NCBI GenBank assembly: GCA_964625525.1
Contig: CAZVEE010000025.1
Location: 1-43,116 of the forward strand
Direction of reading: 5' to 3'
DNA from: CAZVEE01 sp964625525
GTDB taxonomy: Bacteria; Pseudomonadota; Alphaproteobacteria; JAJFIK01
DNA length: 43,116 nucleotides
Shown here piece by piece: positions 15,100 through 24,809 of this stretch. The notes under the pieces were generated by a model. It was not told where the DNA came from and did not search any database. It worked only from the letters and a program-made list of their open reading frames with translations. The position numbers and the translations under genes are program-made. Positions within the stretch are counted from its first letter, which is position 1. Each line of letters begins with the position of its first letter.

Positions 15100-16383
15100 T
15101 TACCGGATTTCGACCGTGGCGTCGCGGCGCAGGTCGCGCAGATAGCGCCGCTGCACCATGGACAGTTGCTGCTGGAAGAGGCGATTTTCGATGGCGTCGC
15201 GCGAGGGCATCAGCCCGCCTTCGGTCTCCCGATCGCACACGAACATCACATGGAAGCCCGCTTCCGTCCGCACCGGTTGTGCCACGTCACCGGCGCCCAT
15301 GCCAGCCACGGCATCTTGGATCAGGTCACGCAGCTCAGAGACTTTGCGCACACCCAGATCCGCATAGCGCACATGCGGCACCTGCCGGCCGATCGTCTCC
15401 AGCTCGTCACAGGGCGGTGCGGTCTGGGCGATTTGCACCGCCATGCCAGCCGCCGCGCGGACATATTGCTCGTCCCAATCGGGCAGGGCCGGAACCACAA
15501 GCTGTTTCAAGGTCAGGGAAATCTGATCGGGCGAGGCACCCACGCCGATGCGCCGGTCGCGCAGAGCAACGACGTAATAGCCGGAGATGGTGCGGATCGG
15601 CACCGACAGCGAGCCAACACGCATTTGCGCCACCGCCTCGGCCAGTTGCGGCGGCAGATCATCCGCCGTCACCCAGCCCACATCGCCGCCGGCGCCGGCC
15701 GTGGCCGACTGAGAGAACTGGCGGGCAATGTCGGAGAAGCTCGCTTCGCCGGTGCGCAGCTGATCCACCAGACGCTGAGCGGTGCGGGCGATGGACTCTT
15801 CCTGGTCGCGCGAATCCACGCCGAGAAAGATTTCCATCAGCCAGTATTGCGGCTTGTCCGAGCTTTCCTGGAGCTGCTCGAAGACTTGATTGATGTCGTC
15901 CTCGGTGACGGAGATGCGCGAGGAGAAGCGGCCTTGGGTGATTTCATCCCACGCGATGTTTGATTCGATCTGGCGGCGCAGGGTCTGCTCCTGCACGCCG
16001 GCCTCGGCTAGAATTTCCAGGATCTGTGTGCGGGTCATGCCATTGCGCTGCGCCAAGCGCGCGATGGAGAGGTCGATCTCTTCCTTCGGCACTTGGAACT
16101 CGACGGAGGCGGCTTCCTGCAATTGCAGTTCTTCGTCCACCAGGGTCCGCAGCACCTGTTCGCGCACCCGCTCCACCGCTTCTGGCGTCGGGGTCAGGCC
16201 GGAGGTGGCGATGACCAGGCGCACGCGCTGTTCCAGGTCATAGGCGGAAATGACTTTGTCATTCACCAGCGCCGCAATGCTTTGCACCTCTTGCGCCGCG
16301 GCCCGGCCACCAAGACCCGCCGCAATGGCCAGACCCACCGCGAGAGCGGCCACGCTACACAGGATCGCCTGAAAAGCCCGCAT
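15100..16383 (-). CDS. surA: Periplasmic chaperone / peptidyl-prolyl isomerase SurA
   Basis: SurA escorts outer-membrane proteins through the periplasm. The protein (427 residues from ATG 16383) has a signal peptide (about 1-30, ending AAAQ), a SurA N-terminal domain (IAALVNDKVISAYDLEQR...), and two parvulin-like regions. The first is clear (about 180-280, ASFSDIARQFSQSATAGAGGDVGW). The second, near 300-400, is degenerate. A TTG at 16401 would add six residues; GGAG sits just before the ATG at 16383. It is downstream of lptD, one of its best-known clients. Confidence 0.95.
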   Translation of the reverse strand: MRAFQAILCSVAALAVGLAIAAGLGGRAAAQEVQSIAALVNDKVISAYDLEQRVRLVIATSGLTPTPEAVERVREQVLRTLVDEELQLQEAASVEFQVPKEEIDLSIARLAQRNGMTRTQILEILAEAGVQEQTLRRQIESNIAWDEITQGRFSSRISVTEDDINQVFEQLQESSDKPQYWLMEIFLGVDSRDQEESIARTAQRLVDQLRTGEASFSDIARQFSQSATAGAGGDVGWVTADDLPPQLAEAVAQMRVGSLSVPIRTISGYYVVALRDRRIGVGASPDQISLTLKQLVVPALPDWDEQYVRAAAGMAVQIAQTAPPCDELETIGRQVPHVRYADLGVRKVSELRDLIQDAVAGMGAGDVAQPVRTEAGFHVMFVCDRETEGGLMPSRDAIENRLFQQQLSMVQRRYLRDLRRDATVEIR

Positions 16384-16499
16384 CACTCCACCACTTGCCA
16401 ATCGTTACCGCCGCCCACTTGCTTCAGCCGCGCAGGATAGCGGATCGGTAAGGTCAATCAAGCGCGGCCACAGCCCGCGCCCGTGCCCGGCCCGGCTCT

Positions 16500-18806
16500 T
16501 TAGTTGGATCCCACACTTTTAAGGCGGAATCGGAACAGCACCGAGGTCGAGGGTTCAATGCCTCTATCGCGCGTGAAACTGCGGCGATAACTGGCTTCGA
16601 AGGCGGTGCATTCATCCTCGTAGGTCAGGCCGAGGAAGTTATTAATCATCTCGCCTTCTTCCAGGTCGCGCCGCCCGCCAATGCGCGCCGACCAATTCTC
16701 GGTGAAGCGCGCGCGCGCCTCCAGGCGCACTTCTTCGCGGGCTTCAAGGCCGCCAATGGTCTGCTCGTCGTCGATGCTCAGATAGCCAGCCTTGAGATCG
16801 ATATATTTGGTGTCGAGATCCAGATCGACTTCGTTACGGCGGAAATCAAAGCTGTCCTTATCAAGCCGGAAGCGGTGTGTGAGGTTGAGATACTCTCCAG
16901 CCGCCACCGACAGTCGGCCCACATAGTCGGACGCCTCATCTTCAAGGCCGCTGCCGGGGGCGAATTCGGTTTGTTCGCGCACCCGGAATGTCTGGCCCAC
17001 CAGCAGCCCGGCCGAGAACTCTTCGCCATAGGTGGCCAGCCGCAGGCCCACATTGGCGCGGCTGCCCCCCTCCCACACGTCGATTCCGGGGAACTTGTTG
17101 AGCGAGAACAGGTTGGTGTCGTCGAATTCAAAGCTGGTGCTGTCTTCGTTGGGAATGTCATCGGGATTGCCGCCATCGGGGCTGTAGATGACTTGCACCA
17201 CCGGTTCGATGACCTGGCGGGAACTGCCATTGCCGCGAACGAAAGGCCAGCGCCAGTCCACCGCCGCGAGGCCCAGAACCCGGCTGGCGAGGAAGTCGTC
17301 TTCTTCCACCACGCCATTGCCGGCATCCAGTTCCACATCCTGCGTGTAATAGACATCCGAGCGGACTTGAGCCACGGCGGTCATCACGTCGCCCAGGCGC
17401 GAGGTGAAAGGACGCTGCCAGGTTCCGGAGACCGAGGCGCGCTGGGTATCGACGCCATTGGTGGACAAATCCCCGTCCACATCGCCGGTGCGGAACAGCG
17501 ACAGCACATTGGCGTCCACGGCGACTTCGCCGCCGAGCCAGGGATCGTCAAACACGGAACGGTGTTCGACCAGCGCTGGCACGATGGGCGTGGTGCTGTC
17601 GTCGTCCTCGGCGCGCAGGCCGTCAAAGAAATAGCCATTGTAAACCGTGCGGCCCTGAGGGCGCAGGTTCCGGTAGTAGATATTGTTGGTCAGCCGGTCT
17701 TCTTCGGAAATGTCGAAGCGGCGCAGATAGGTGTCATCGGTGGTGAGCTGAAGCTGGTAGCCCGCATGGGTCTCTGGCGAGATCTGGAACTCGCCCTCGC
17801 CAAACAGATGGCCGCGCAGACGCCGGCCCTCGAATTCGTCCTCGCTTTCATCGAAGAAGCGGGCATTGGCCAGCGAGCCGGAGAGGGAATACTCCCCCGG
17901 CTTGATGCGGTGACGGAACTCGGCCTTGGCCACCGGCCCCTCCCGGGTGGTGATCATGGGCGAGACCGTCAAATCCATATTGGGCTTAAGCACAATGAAG
18001 TAGGGGACCTCGACGATATTGCCGAGTTCGGTGGAGTTTCCGACCGATGGGGTCAGAAAGCCGCTCTTGCGCCGGACCGTGGGATCGGGGTGAGAGAAAT
18101 AGGGCGTGTAGAGCACCGGCACCCCGTAGATCTCGAAGCGGGCATGGCGGTAGGTGATGGATTTGCGTTGCTCGTCATGGATGACCCGGCTCGCCTTGAG
18201 CTGCCAGAGCGGCGCGCCGTCGCCTTCGCAGACCTCGCAGGGGCTGTAGACCGCGCGTTCCAGTTCGGTGACGCCGTTTTCTCGGCGCACCGCGCGCGCC
18301 GCCGCCAGCCGGCTCGTGGGATCGAGCGCCAGGCGCAGATTCTGTACCACGCCGGTCTTCAACTCGCCCGTGATCTCGATGCGTTCCGCATACAGCATCG
18401 GGCCGTCCGGCTCGGACAGGCGCACATTGCCCGTGGCGATGAGAGTGCCGGTGGCTTCATCATAGGTCAGCATGTCGGCGCGCAGGAGCCGGCCGCTCTG
18501 GCTGACTTCCACATTGCCGGTGGCCGACCAGAGGCTGGTGTCCGGTTCATAGGTCAGGCTGTCGGCCTGAAACAGAATGGGCTGGCGGCTCTGGTCCTGT
18601 AGCGCATCGGAATCGAGCGGACCGGTGCGCACGGCCACGTCCCGTGCGGGTTCATTGCGTGCCGTGGGCGCCGCTTCATTGCGTACCGTGGGCGCCGCCT
18701 CGGCCGGCGTCACGCCCGCCAGCAGCGCAGGGGACCCGGCGCTTAAGGTTAACGCGACCAGCGGGCCCCAGAAGCGCAGCGCAGGAGATCGGCAGGGTGG
18801 TGTCAT
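16500..18806 (-). CDS. lptD: LPS-assembly outer-membrane protein LptD
   Basis: LptD forms the outer-membrane barrel through which LPS reaches the cell surface. The protein (768 residues) starts with a signal peptide (about 1-38), followed by a jelly-roll OstA region (ILFQADSLTYEPDTSLWSAT..., about 75-160) and the large C-terminal beta-barrel. The paired cysteines in SPCEVCEG are typical for the group. N-terminal residues of about 40-53 contain a duplicated APTxRNE unit from a 24-bp tandem repeat. It lies between lptG and surA, matching its pathway. Confidence 0.95.
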   Translation of the reverse strand: MTPPCRSPALRFWGPLVALTLSAGSPALLAGVTPAEAAPTVRNEAAPTARNEPARDVAVRTGPLDSDALQDQSRQPILFQADSLTYEPDTSLWSATGNVEVSQSGRLLRADMLTYDEATGTLIATGNVRLSEPDGPMLYAERIEITGELKTGVVQNLRLALDPTSRLAAARAVRRENGVTELERAVYSPCEVCEGDGAPLWQLKASRVIHDEQRKSITYRHARFEIYGVPVLYTPYFSHPDPTVRRKSGFLTPSVGNSTELGNIVEVPYFIVLKPNMDLTVSPMITTREGPVAKAEFRHRIKPGEYSLSGSLANARFFDESEDEFEGRRLRGHLFGEGEFQISPETHAGYQLQLTTDDTYLRRFDISEEDRLTNNIYYRNLRPQGRTVYNGYFFDGLRAEDDDSTTPIVPALVEHRSVFDDPWLGGEVAVDANVLSLFRTGDVDGDLSTNGVDTQRASVSGTWQRPFTSRLGDVMTAVAQVRSDVYYTQDVELDAGNGVVEEDDFLASRVLGLAAVDWRWPFVRGNGSSRQVIEPVVQVIYSPDGGNPDDIPNEDSTSFEFDDTNLFSLNKFPGIDVWEGGSRANVGLRLATYGEEFSAGLLVGQTFRVREQTEFAPGSGLEDEASDYVGRLSVAAGEYLNLTHRFRLDKDSFDFRRNEVDLDLDTKYIDLKAGYLSIDDEQTIGGLEAREEVRLEARARFTENWSARIGGRRDLEEGEMINNFLGLTYEDECTAFEASYRRSFTRDRGIEPSTSVLFRFRLKSVGSN
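18651..18698. repeat. 24-bp tandem duplication near the 5' end of lptD
   Basis: Two adjacent 24-bp units (18651-18674 and 18675-18698) differ at one base. They encode AAPTVRNE and AAPTARNE just after the signal peptide. The duplication is in frame and probably neutral for the folded domains. Confidence 0.9.
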
Positions 18807-18881
18807 GGCGCGCGCGGTTCGCTCTTCAGCTTGTGTGGGCCTAGGTCGTCAGGGTCTGGGGTCCGCAGGCAAGCCCTTTGG

Positions 18882-19988
18882 CTAGCCATCCTCCAGATGG
18901 AACAAGATGGTCATGCCCAACAGGCCCGTGACCATGGTCGGACCCCACGCCGCGAGAGCCGGGGGCAAAATCCCGGACTGGCCCAGCGCACCAGCGACAT
19001 CCGATATGAAGAAAAGCGCAAACCCCGCAAAAACGCCAGCTACAAGAAGGCGAGCAACCCCGCCGGCACGGCTCAAACGGAGCGAAAAAATCGCGGCGAG
19101 GAACACCATGGCCATGAGCAGGAAGGGTGTCGAGAGCAGTTGGTGCCAGTGGAAGCTGTGCCGGTACACCGAAAAGCCTGCCGCCTGGGCGGTTTCGATG
19201 AATTCCGATAGCTCCCAGAACGGCAGAGTCTCGGGCGAGGCGAAACTCTCTTGAATGCGTTTGGGGTCCATGACCGTGGGCCAGGACAGGCTTTCATGGA
19301 ATTCCGGCGTGCCGTCGGTGCGGCTGAGCCAGGCATTGGACAGGATCCAGGCGCCGTCGGTGAGTTCCGCGCTCGCCGCATCAATGCGCGCGTCGAAGCG
19401 GGTGCGCCCCTCGAAAGCCAGGATGATCACATCGGTGATGCGCAGATCCGTGCCGCCGGGATCATCGACACTGAGGGCATGCACCACCGTGTGGTTGCCC
19501 TCATTGGCCTCGCGCAGCCAGAGGCCCGTCTTGGCGATGGCGATGCGGCTGTCCTCGCCGCGCAGGAGGGTTTTTTCCAGCACCGCATAGCGCGACAGCA
19601 TCACCGCCGAGGCGGGATTGAACACGGTCACCATGAAGCCGCCGATGAGGCCCGCGATCAGGACGGCCGGGGCCAGGAACTGCCACACCGAGACCCCGCT
19701 CGCCCGGGCCACCACCAGTTCATTGCTGCGCGACAGGGCCGAAAAGCACCACATGGCGCCGAATAGGAAGGTGAAGGGAAACACCTGCTCCATGAGGTTG
19801 GGCAGCTTGAGCAGGCTGAGCTGCACCGCCATGCCGGGGCCGATTTTGTCCTTCGACGCGTATTGGCGCAGCATCTCGATTACATCGATGAGAAACACCA
19901 GCGAGGCCACGATCAGGGTCGCGCCAAGCACGCTGAAGAAAAACTGCCGCCCGAAATAGCGGAAGAGGGTGAAGGAAAAACCGTTCAT
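18882..19988 (-). CDS. lptG: LPS export permease LptG
   Basis: LptG is one of two inner-membrane permeases that, with LptB ATPase and LptF, extract LPS and push it to LptC. The protein (368 residues) has a YjgP/YjgQ layout: membrane helices near 15-37, 60-85, and 100-125, a periplasmic beta-jellyroll of about 130-260, then three helices in the C-terminal third. Its start lies 3 bp after the lptF stop, so the two are co-transcribed and probably translated together. Confidence 0.94.
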   Translation of the reverse strand: MNGFSFTLFRYFGRQFFFSVLGATLIVASLVFLIDVIEMLRQYASKDKIGPGMAVQLSLLKLPNLMEQVFPFTFLFGAMWCFSALSRSNELVVARASGVSVWQFLAPAVLIAGLIGGFMVTVFNPASAVMLSRYAVLEKTLLRGEDSRIAIAKTGLWLREANEGNHTVVHALSVDDPGGTDLRITDVIILAFEGRTRFDARIDAASAELTDGAWILSNAWLSRTDGTPEFHESLSWPTVMDPKRIQESFASPETLPFWELSEFIETAQAAGFSVYRHSFHWHQLLSTPFLLMAMVFLAAIFSLRLSRAGGVARLLVAGVFAGFALFFISDVAGALGQSGILPPALAAWGPTMVTGLLGMTILFHLEDG

Positions 19989-19991
19989 CGC

Positions 19992-21155
19992 TTAACCGCC
20001 CGCTGGTTCAGCGGCATCGTCGCGGGACGGCGCCTTGAGTTCATGCAGGCCGCGCCGACGCCGGTCGAAGGGCGGTGTTTCATTGATAATCATGATGCAC
20101 ACGGCGATGGACAGGACCGGCAACGCATATTGAAGCCCGTTGACCCAGGCCGCATCCGCCGCCCAGCTCTGCACCCCGAACCCGGCAAGCCGCAGCATCA
20201 AAACCGCGCCCATGGCGTAAATGATGCGGCTGGTATAGCCGCGCCGGCTGAAGGTTCCGCCCAAAACCGCGATAAAGGCAATGAGAGCAAACGTAAAGTT
20301 GTAAAGCGGCGTCGCAAGGCGCGCATGCCCCTCGGCCACAAAGCGCTGATACTTACGCTGTTTTTCCCGCTGCTCGGCCTCTGGATAGAACAGCTCGCCC
20401 AGATAGCGTTCCGAGAGATCGCGAGCATTGCGCCCGTTCTGGTCACCTTCGAACTGGCCGAGATCCAGGATGGAACTTTCAAAGCGCAGCGACTGGAGAT
20501 TGCCGTCCCGATTGGTCATCTCCTGCACTTCGCCATTGTGCATGACGAGGCGAGGGCCGTCAGGGGTTTTCCAGAACACGCCGCGTTCGGCCATATAGGT
20601 GCGCGGGCGCTCCGGATTGCGGTTGTCATGAACGAGAATGCCCTTGAGATCACCGCCGGTGGGGGCCTGGCTGATGTAAACCGTCAGCCCGTCGATCTTG
20701 GTGGTGAACTGGCCTTCGCGGATGAAGGCGGCCGCCAGATCGGACCGGATTTCATAGATCCGGTCTTTCATGGCCCGATAGCCCGCCGGCATGAAGTAAA
20801 GCCCCAGGGCGTAATTCGCCATGGTGACGATAAGGGCAAGCACCAGAATGGGCTTGGCCAGCGCCCAAGGCCCGATCCCCGCCGACCACATCACAGTGAT
20901 CTCGCTATCCGAGTAGAACCGGTGCAGCCCGTAGAGCACGCCGCAGAACAGCGCGATGGGCACGATCACCGTCAGCAGGCTCGGAAGCACCAGAATGACG
21001 AGATAGAAGAAGGTCAGCAGCGACTGCCCACCGTTAATGATGAGGTCGAGCATCTTCAGCGATTGGGTTAGCCAGACGACGACCGTCAACATGAAGGTGA
21101 AAAACAGACAGGGCAGGGCCGTTTGCCGGAAGATGTAGGCGCCAACCGTGTTCAT
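19992..21155 (-). CDS. lptF: LPS export permease LptF
   Basis: LptF is the partner permease of LptG in the LPS transport complex. The protein has 387 residues from ATG 21155 (MNTVGAYIFRQTALPCLFFT), with the same helix / periplasmic domain / helix plan as LptG. A 12-residue upstream extension to 21191 is unlikely. It is the first gene of the minus-strand envelope operon and is divergent from pepA. A short palindrome, AGCCGA-C-TCGGCT at 21235-21247, lies in the upstream region. Confidence 0.94.
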   Translation of the reverse strand: MNTVGAYIFRQTALPCLFFTFMLTVVVWLTQSLKMLDLIINGGQSLLTFFYLVILVLPSLLTVIVPIALFCGVLYGLHRFYSDSEITVMWSAGIGPWALAKPILVLALIVTMANYALGLYFMPAGYRAMKDRIYEIRSDLAAAFIREGQFTTKIDGLTVYISQAPTGGDLKGILVHDNRNPERPRTYMAERGVFWKTPDGPRLVMHNGEVQEMTNRDGNLQSLRFESSILDLGQFEGDQNGRNARDLSERYLGELFYPEAEQREKQRKYQRFVAEGHARLATPLYNFTFALIAFIAVLGGTFSRRGYTSRIIYAMGAVLMLRLAGFGVQSWAADAAWVNGLQYALPVLSIAVCIMIINETPPFDRRRRGLHELKAPSRDDAAEPAGG

Positions 21156-21387
21156 GCCGCGTATCCGCCGTCCCAGTTCTGCCCGCGCCAATCCGTCGCC
21201 GGTCCCACATCACCACCCAGTGTGCCCTGAAAGCAGCCGACTCGGCTACACATAGACCGCCGGATCGGGGGACCAAAGGACTTTCCAAACCGCCTCGCGC
21301 AGGCTTGAGCGCCGCCGGGCGGGCCCCGACTATACGACACCGGCCAGGAAGATGCGCGCTGGACGCGCCCAATCGAGGGGCTCTCGT

Positions 21388-22914
21388 ATGAATATCAGCT
21401 TCGCCAAAGTCTCGATGCCGAAATCGGGCGCGCTCATTCTGACCGCAGGTGAGAAAGCCACCCTGTCGCCGAGCGCGGCGAAACTGGATGCCGATCATGG
21501 CGGTATCGTGAAACGCGCCATCGCGGCGAGCCGGTTTCAGGGCAAGCGTGGACAGATCCTGGAACTGCTCAGCCCGGCCGATCTGGGTGTGTCGCGCCTG
21601 GTGATCCTTGGCATCGGCCCGGTCGAGGCGCTGACCCCGCCGCGGGTGGAAAGCCTGGGCGGTGTGCTCGCGGGGCATCTTTTGGGCACGGCCGACAAGG
21701 CGGCGGCTGTGCTGCTTGATCCCCTGAAAGCCGGGGCCATGAGTGACGGTGATGTCGCCGCTCATCTGGCCCTCGGCGCGGATCTGCGCGATTACCGCTT
21801 TGATCGGTATCGGACCCGGCGCGACAAGGAGCCCGCGCCCCAACCCATCAAGCTGACCGTCATGACCGATGCAGCCACACCGGCGCGGGCGGCCTTTAAG
21901 GGCGGTGAAGCGGCCGTCGAGGGCACCAAACTTGCCCGCGACCTGGTGAGCGAGCCGCCCAATGTGCTGTTCCCGAAGGCCTTCGCCAAACGCTGCCAGG
22001 CGCTCACGAAGCTTGGGGTGGCGGTGGAAGTGCTGGGCGAGAAGGAGATGGCCAAGCTCGGCATGCACACGCTGCTGGGTGTCGGGCGCGGCAGTCGCCA
22101 TGAAAGCCAGCTCGTGGTCATGACCTGGAATGGCAAAAGCGGCGCCAAATCGGGCCGGGGCCGGCGCAGCACCAAAGCCGGCGCCGAGCCGCTTGCCTTT
22201 GTGGGCAAGGGCGTGACGTTTGATACCGGCGGGATCTCCCTCAAGCCGGGCGCGGGCATGGAGGACATGAAAGGCGATATGGGCGGCGCGGCCGCCGTGG
22301 TCGGCCTCATGCACGCGCTCGCCAGTCGCAAGGCCAAGGCGGATGTGGTCGGTGTTGTGGGCCTGGTGGAAAACATGCCCGACGGCGATGCCCAGCGCCC
22401 GGGCGATATTGTCACGTCCATGTCCGGTCAAACCATCGAGATCATCAATACGGACGCAGAGGGCCGGCTCGTGCTGGCAGATGCGCTCTGGTATACGCAA
22501 GACCGGTTCAAACCGCGGTTCATGATTGATCTGGCGACTCTGACGGGCGGTATCATTAATACATTCGGCCATGAATATGCTGGGCTGTTTACCGAAGATG
22601 ATCGGTTGGCAGAACAGCTCTATCTGGCGGGGATCACCAGCGGCGAGAAACTCTGGCGCCAGCCCATGGGCGACGTCTATGACAAGATGATCGACTCCCA
22701 GTTCGCCGACATGAAGAACGCCACCGGCCGGGCGGGCGGGTCAATCACCGCCGCCCAGTTCCTGCGCCGCTTTTCCAACGGCGTGCCCTTCGTGCATCTG
22801 GATATTGCAAGCACCGCCTGGACGCCCAAACCCTCGGATACCGCCCCCAGCTGGGCGACGGGTTTTGGCGTGCGTTTGCTCGACCGTTTCGTGACGGATC
22901 ATTTCGAGAAGTGA
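21388..22914 (+). CDS. pepA: Leucyl aminopeptidase (M17)
   Basis: PepA is a cytoplasmic di-metal aminopeptidase that removes N-terminal residues from peptides. The protein (508 residues) has the metal-site segments GKGVTFDTGGISLKPG and the family signature NTDAEGRLVLADAL, with GDMGGAAAV between them. The start at 21388 fits the family; an extension to 21352 is not supported. It is followed by holC after 44 bp, the same order as in E. coli. Confidence 0.96.
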   Translation: MNISFAKVSMPKSGALILTAGEKATLSPSAAKLDADHGGIVKRAIAASRFQGKRGQILELLSPADLGVSRLVILGIGPVEALTPPRVESLGGVLAGHLLGTADKAAAVLLDPLKAGAMSDGDVAAHLALGADLRDYRFDRYRTRRDKEPAPQPIKLTVMTDAATPARAAFKGGEAAVEGTKLARDLVSEPPNVLFPKAFAKRCQALTKLGVAVEVLGEKEMAKLGMHTLLGVGRGSRHESQLVVMTWNGKSGAKSGRGRRSTKAGAEPLAFVGKGVTFDTGGISLKPGAGMEDMKGDMGGAAAVVGLMHALASRKAKADVVGVVGLVENMPDGDAQRPGDIVTSMSGQTIEIINTDAEGRLVLADALWYTQDRFKPRFMIDLATLTGGIINTFGHEYAGLFTEDDRLAEQLYLAGITSGEKLWRQPMGDVYDKMIDSQFADMKNATGRAGGSITAAQFLRRFSNGVPFVHLDIASTAWTPKPSDTAPSWATGFGVRLLDRFVTDHFEK

Positions 22915-22958
22915 TCCAGACGCGGATCATGGGTCACGTGGCGGCGTGAGAGGATGTG

Positions 22959-23432
22959 ATGACGGCGACGGAATTGTGGTTCTACCATCTGGAGCGCGCA
23001 CCGCTTGACGCGGTGCTGCCAACCCTGTTGCAGCGGACGTTGGAGCGGGGCTGGCGGGCAGTGGTGCGCGTGGGCTCGGCGGAGCGGGCCCAGGCGCTCG
23101 ACGGGCATTTGTGGACCTATCAGGATGACAGTTTCCTGCCTCACGGGCTTGCCCATCAACCCCAGGCGGATGATCAACCCATTCTTCTGACCACGGAAAC
23201 TGACCGGCCGAACAAAGCGGAGGCCTTGTTCTTGGTGGATGGGGCACCGTTTCCAGAACTAGAGGCGGAAGAACGCCTGGAGGGGTTGTCGCGCTGTATC
23301 CTCCTGTTCAATGGTCAGGATGCGCAGGCCGTGCAAGAGGCGCGCGCCCTGTGGAAGCGGGCCAAGGACACGGGCCTGGACCTGTCCTATTGGCAGCAGG
23401 CGCCCAACGGGGGGTGGCAGAAGCGGGCCTAA
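22959..23432 (+). CDS. holC: DNA polymerase III subunit chi
   Basis: The chi subunit links the clamp loader to single-stranded-DNA-binding protein at the replication fork. The protein (157 residues) begins TELWFYHLERAPLDAVLPTLLQRTLERGWRAVVR and contains DGHLWTYQDDSFLPHG, both characteristic of HolC. ATG 22959 follows GAGAGG; a GTG at 22956 is directly adjacent. It lies downstream of pepA on the same strand and converges with the crotonase gene, with 8 bp between stop codons. Confidence 0.94.
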   Translation: MTATELWFYHLERAPLDAVLPTLLQRTLERGWRAVVRVGSAERAQALDGHLWTYQDDSFLPHGLAHQPQADDQPILLTTETDRPNKAEALFLVDGAPFPELEAEERLEGLSRCILLFNGQDAQAVQEARALWKRAKDTGLDLSYWQQAPNGGWQKRA

Positions 23433-23440
23433 CGCCCGTT

Positions 23441-24244
23441 TCAGTTTCCGGTGAAGCGAGGATCGCGCTTTTCAAAGAAGGCGCGGATGCCTTCCCGAAA
23501 ATCCTCGCTTTGGGCCGTCAACAGCCATTGATCCCGGTCCATGAAGGTCGCGGTATGATGCAGCGCATTGGCAGCGGCGTTGATGGCTTCTTTCGACATG
23601 CGCACCGGCAGCGGTGGCAGAGCGGCGATCCGCTCCGCCCACTGACGGGCCTGGGCCAGTGCTTGACCGGTGGGTGCGGTGTCGTCGGCGAGGCCCCAGG
23701 CAAGCGCAAGCTCTGTATCAAGAGCCTCTCCGAAAATCGTAAAGCGCTTGGCCCGCGCCGGGCCCATAAGCGCGACCAGACGCGGCAGGCTGTGCCAGCT
23801 CATATTCATACCCAGCGGCACTTCCGGTAGGCGCAAGGACGCGCCCACGCCGAGCACGCGGAAATCGCAGGCCAGCGCCAGCGCCACGCCGCCCCCCACG
23901 CAATAGCCTTCAATGGCGGCAATCGTGATCTGTTCAAGGGCTTCCCAGGCGGCACAAAGCGCCGGCCCTGCGCGCATGGTCTCGCGGCGCTCCAGCAGGG
24001 TCTGGTCCGCCGCGCGCGCGCCATCGGCAAGGTCGGCTCCGGCGGAAAAGGAGCTGTCCGTACCCGTCAGGATAACAGCCTGGATCGCGGTGTCGTGGCG
24101 CAGCGCCTGGGCGGCATCCGTCAGCTCCCGCATCAAAGCATGGGAAAGGGCGTTGCGCGCCTCTGGCCGGTTGAGGCGGATGGTGGCAATGGCGCCGGTG
24201 ATATCGACGTGCAGGGTCTGAAATGTGTGATTGGCGAGGCTCAT
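23441..24244 (-). CDS. Enoyl-CoA hydratase/isomerase family protein (crotonase)
   Basis: The protein (267 residues) has the crotonase fold. The oxyanion-hole motifs are present: FSAGADL (66-72) and YCVGGGVALALACD (114-127). Of the two glutamates used by classical hydratases, the first is replaced: the usual GGGCEL is here GGGVAL (Ala121). The second may be kept (Glu141 in LPEVPLG). The usual PGAGGTQRL loop is also altered (SWHSLPRL). A CoA-thioester substrate is likely, but simple hydration is doubtful. The start overlaps the stop of the DUF4188 gene by 4 bp (ATGA), so the two are coupled. Confidence 0.9.
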   Translation of the reverse strand: MSLANHTFQTLHVDITGAIATIRLNRPEARNALSHALMRELTDAAQALRHDTAIQAVILTGTDSSFSAGADLADGARAADQTLLERRETMRAGPALCAAWEALEQITIAAIEGYCVGGGVALALACDFRVLGVGASLRLPEVPLGMNMSWHSLPRLVALMGPARAKRFTIFGEALDTELALAWGLADDTAPTGQALAQARQWAERIAALPPLPVRMSKEAINAAANALHHTATFMDRDQWLLTAQSEDFREGIRAFFEKRDPRFTGN

Positions 24245-24750
24245 TGTTCTCCCCAGGTGGGCTGGTCGAGACCGTCGGAGAGGCCGAGGCGGCCCTTGGC
24301 GGAGGTCAGCGAACCGCTGGCGGGCAGGGTGCGTCCGGCAAGCCCCAGGCCGTAACGCGGCATGGCGTGGTAGATCGCTTCATAGGCACCGGCCCTGATG
24401 GGGTAGGTCTCGTGCCAGATGCCCACATCGTTCGTGCGCGCCACAGCTCGGTTGAAGGCTCGCCAGGCCGGCAGATGTTCCGCGCTTTCGGTGGTGGCGT
24501 AGGCATGCAGATGGTCAAAGCTGCGCCAGTACTGCACCAGCATGACCGAGCGCAAGCTAGGGTGCACCCGGTAGTGCATGAGCCCCAAATCCGGATTGGC
24601 ATCCAATTCGCCCAGCATGCGGCCCATGGCGCGGACCACCGGCAGCCATTGCCAGACCTTCCAAAAGCTGTTGATCCGCATGCCGATGAGGAAGAGGACG
24701 AAGTCGCCTTCCACCTGCGCTGTCATCCGTCCCGGTATGATCTCCGCCAT
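24241..24750 (-). CDS. DUF4188 family protein (putative monooxygenase-like)
   Basis: The protein has 169 residues with the DUF4188 pattern: GRMTAQVEGDFVLFLIGMRINSFWKVWQWLPV near the N-terminus and LVQYWRSFDHLHAYA in the middle, ending FNRAVARTNDVGIWHETY. Members are predicted dimeric alpha/beta-barrel proteins and are sometimes labelled monooxygenases; the reaction is not established. ATG 24750 is preceded by GGGAGG. Its stop overlaps the crotonase start (ATGA). Together they form a two-gene unit between holC and the ABC-F gene. Confidence 0.85.
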   Translation of the reverse strand: MAEIIPGRMTAQVEGDFVLFLIGMRINSFWKVWQWLPVVRAMGRMLGELDANPDLGLMHYRVHPSLRSVMLVQYWRSFDHLHAYATTESAEHLPAWRAFNRAVARTNDVGIWHETYPIRAGAYEAIYHAMPRYGLGLAGRTLPASGSLTSAKGRLGLSDGLDQPTWGEQ

Positions 24751-24809
24751 GGGTCTTGCCTCCCTGTGCTTGCTTGAGCATGCCTGGGTGGAACAGTTGC
24801 GGCAAGGGC

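Noticed and set aside
16875..18602. A 575-codon open frame on the plus strand opposite lptD
   Set aside because: It is antisense to a full-length LptD with signal peptide and OstA domain, and its composition is that of a shadow frame.
19863..22572. Long open frames opposite lptF/lptG (19863-21071, plus) and pepA (21034-22572, minus)
   Set aside because: The opposite strands carry clear family members over full length; these frames have no motifs.
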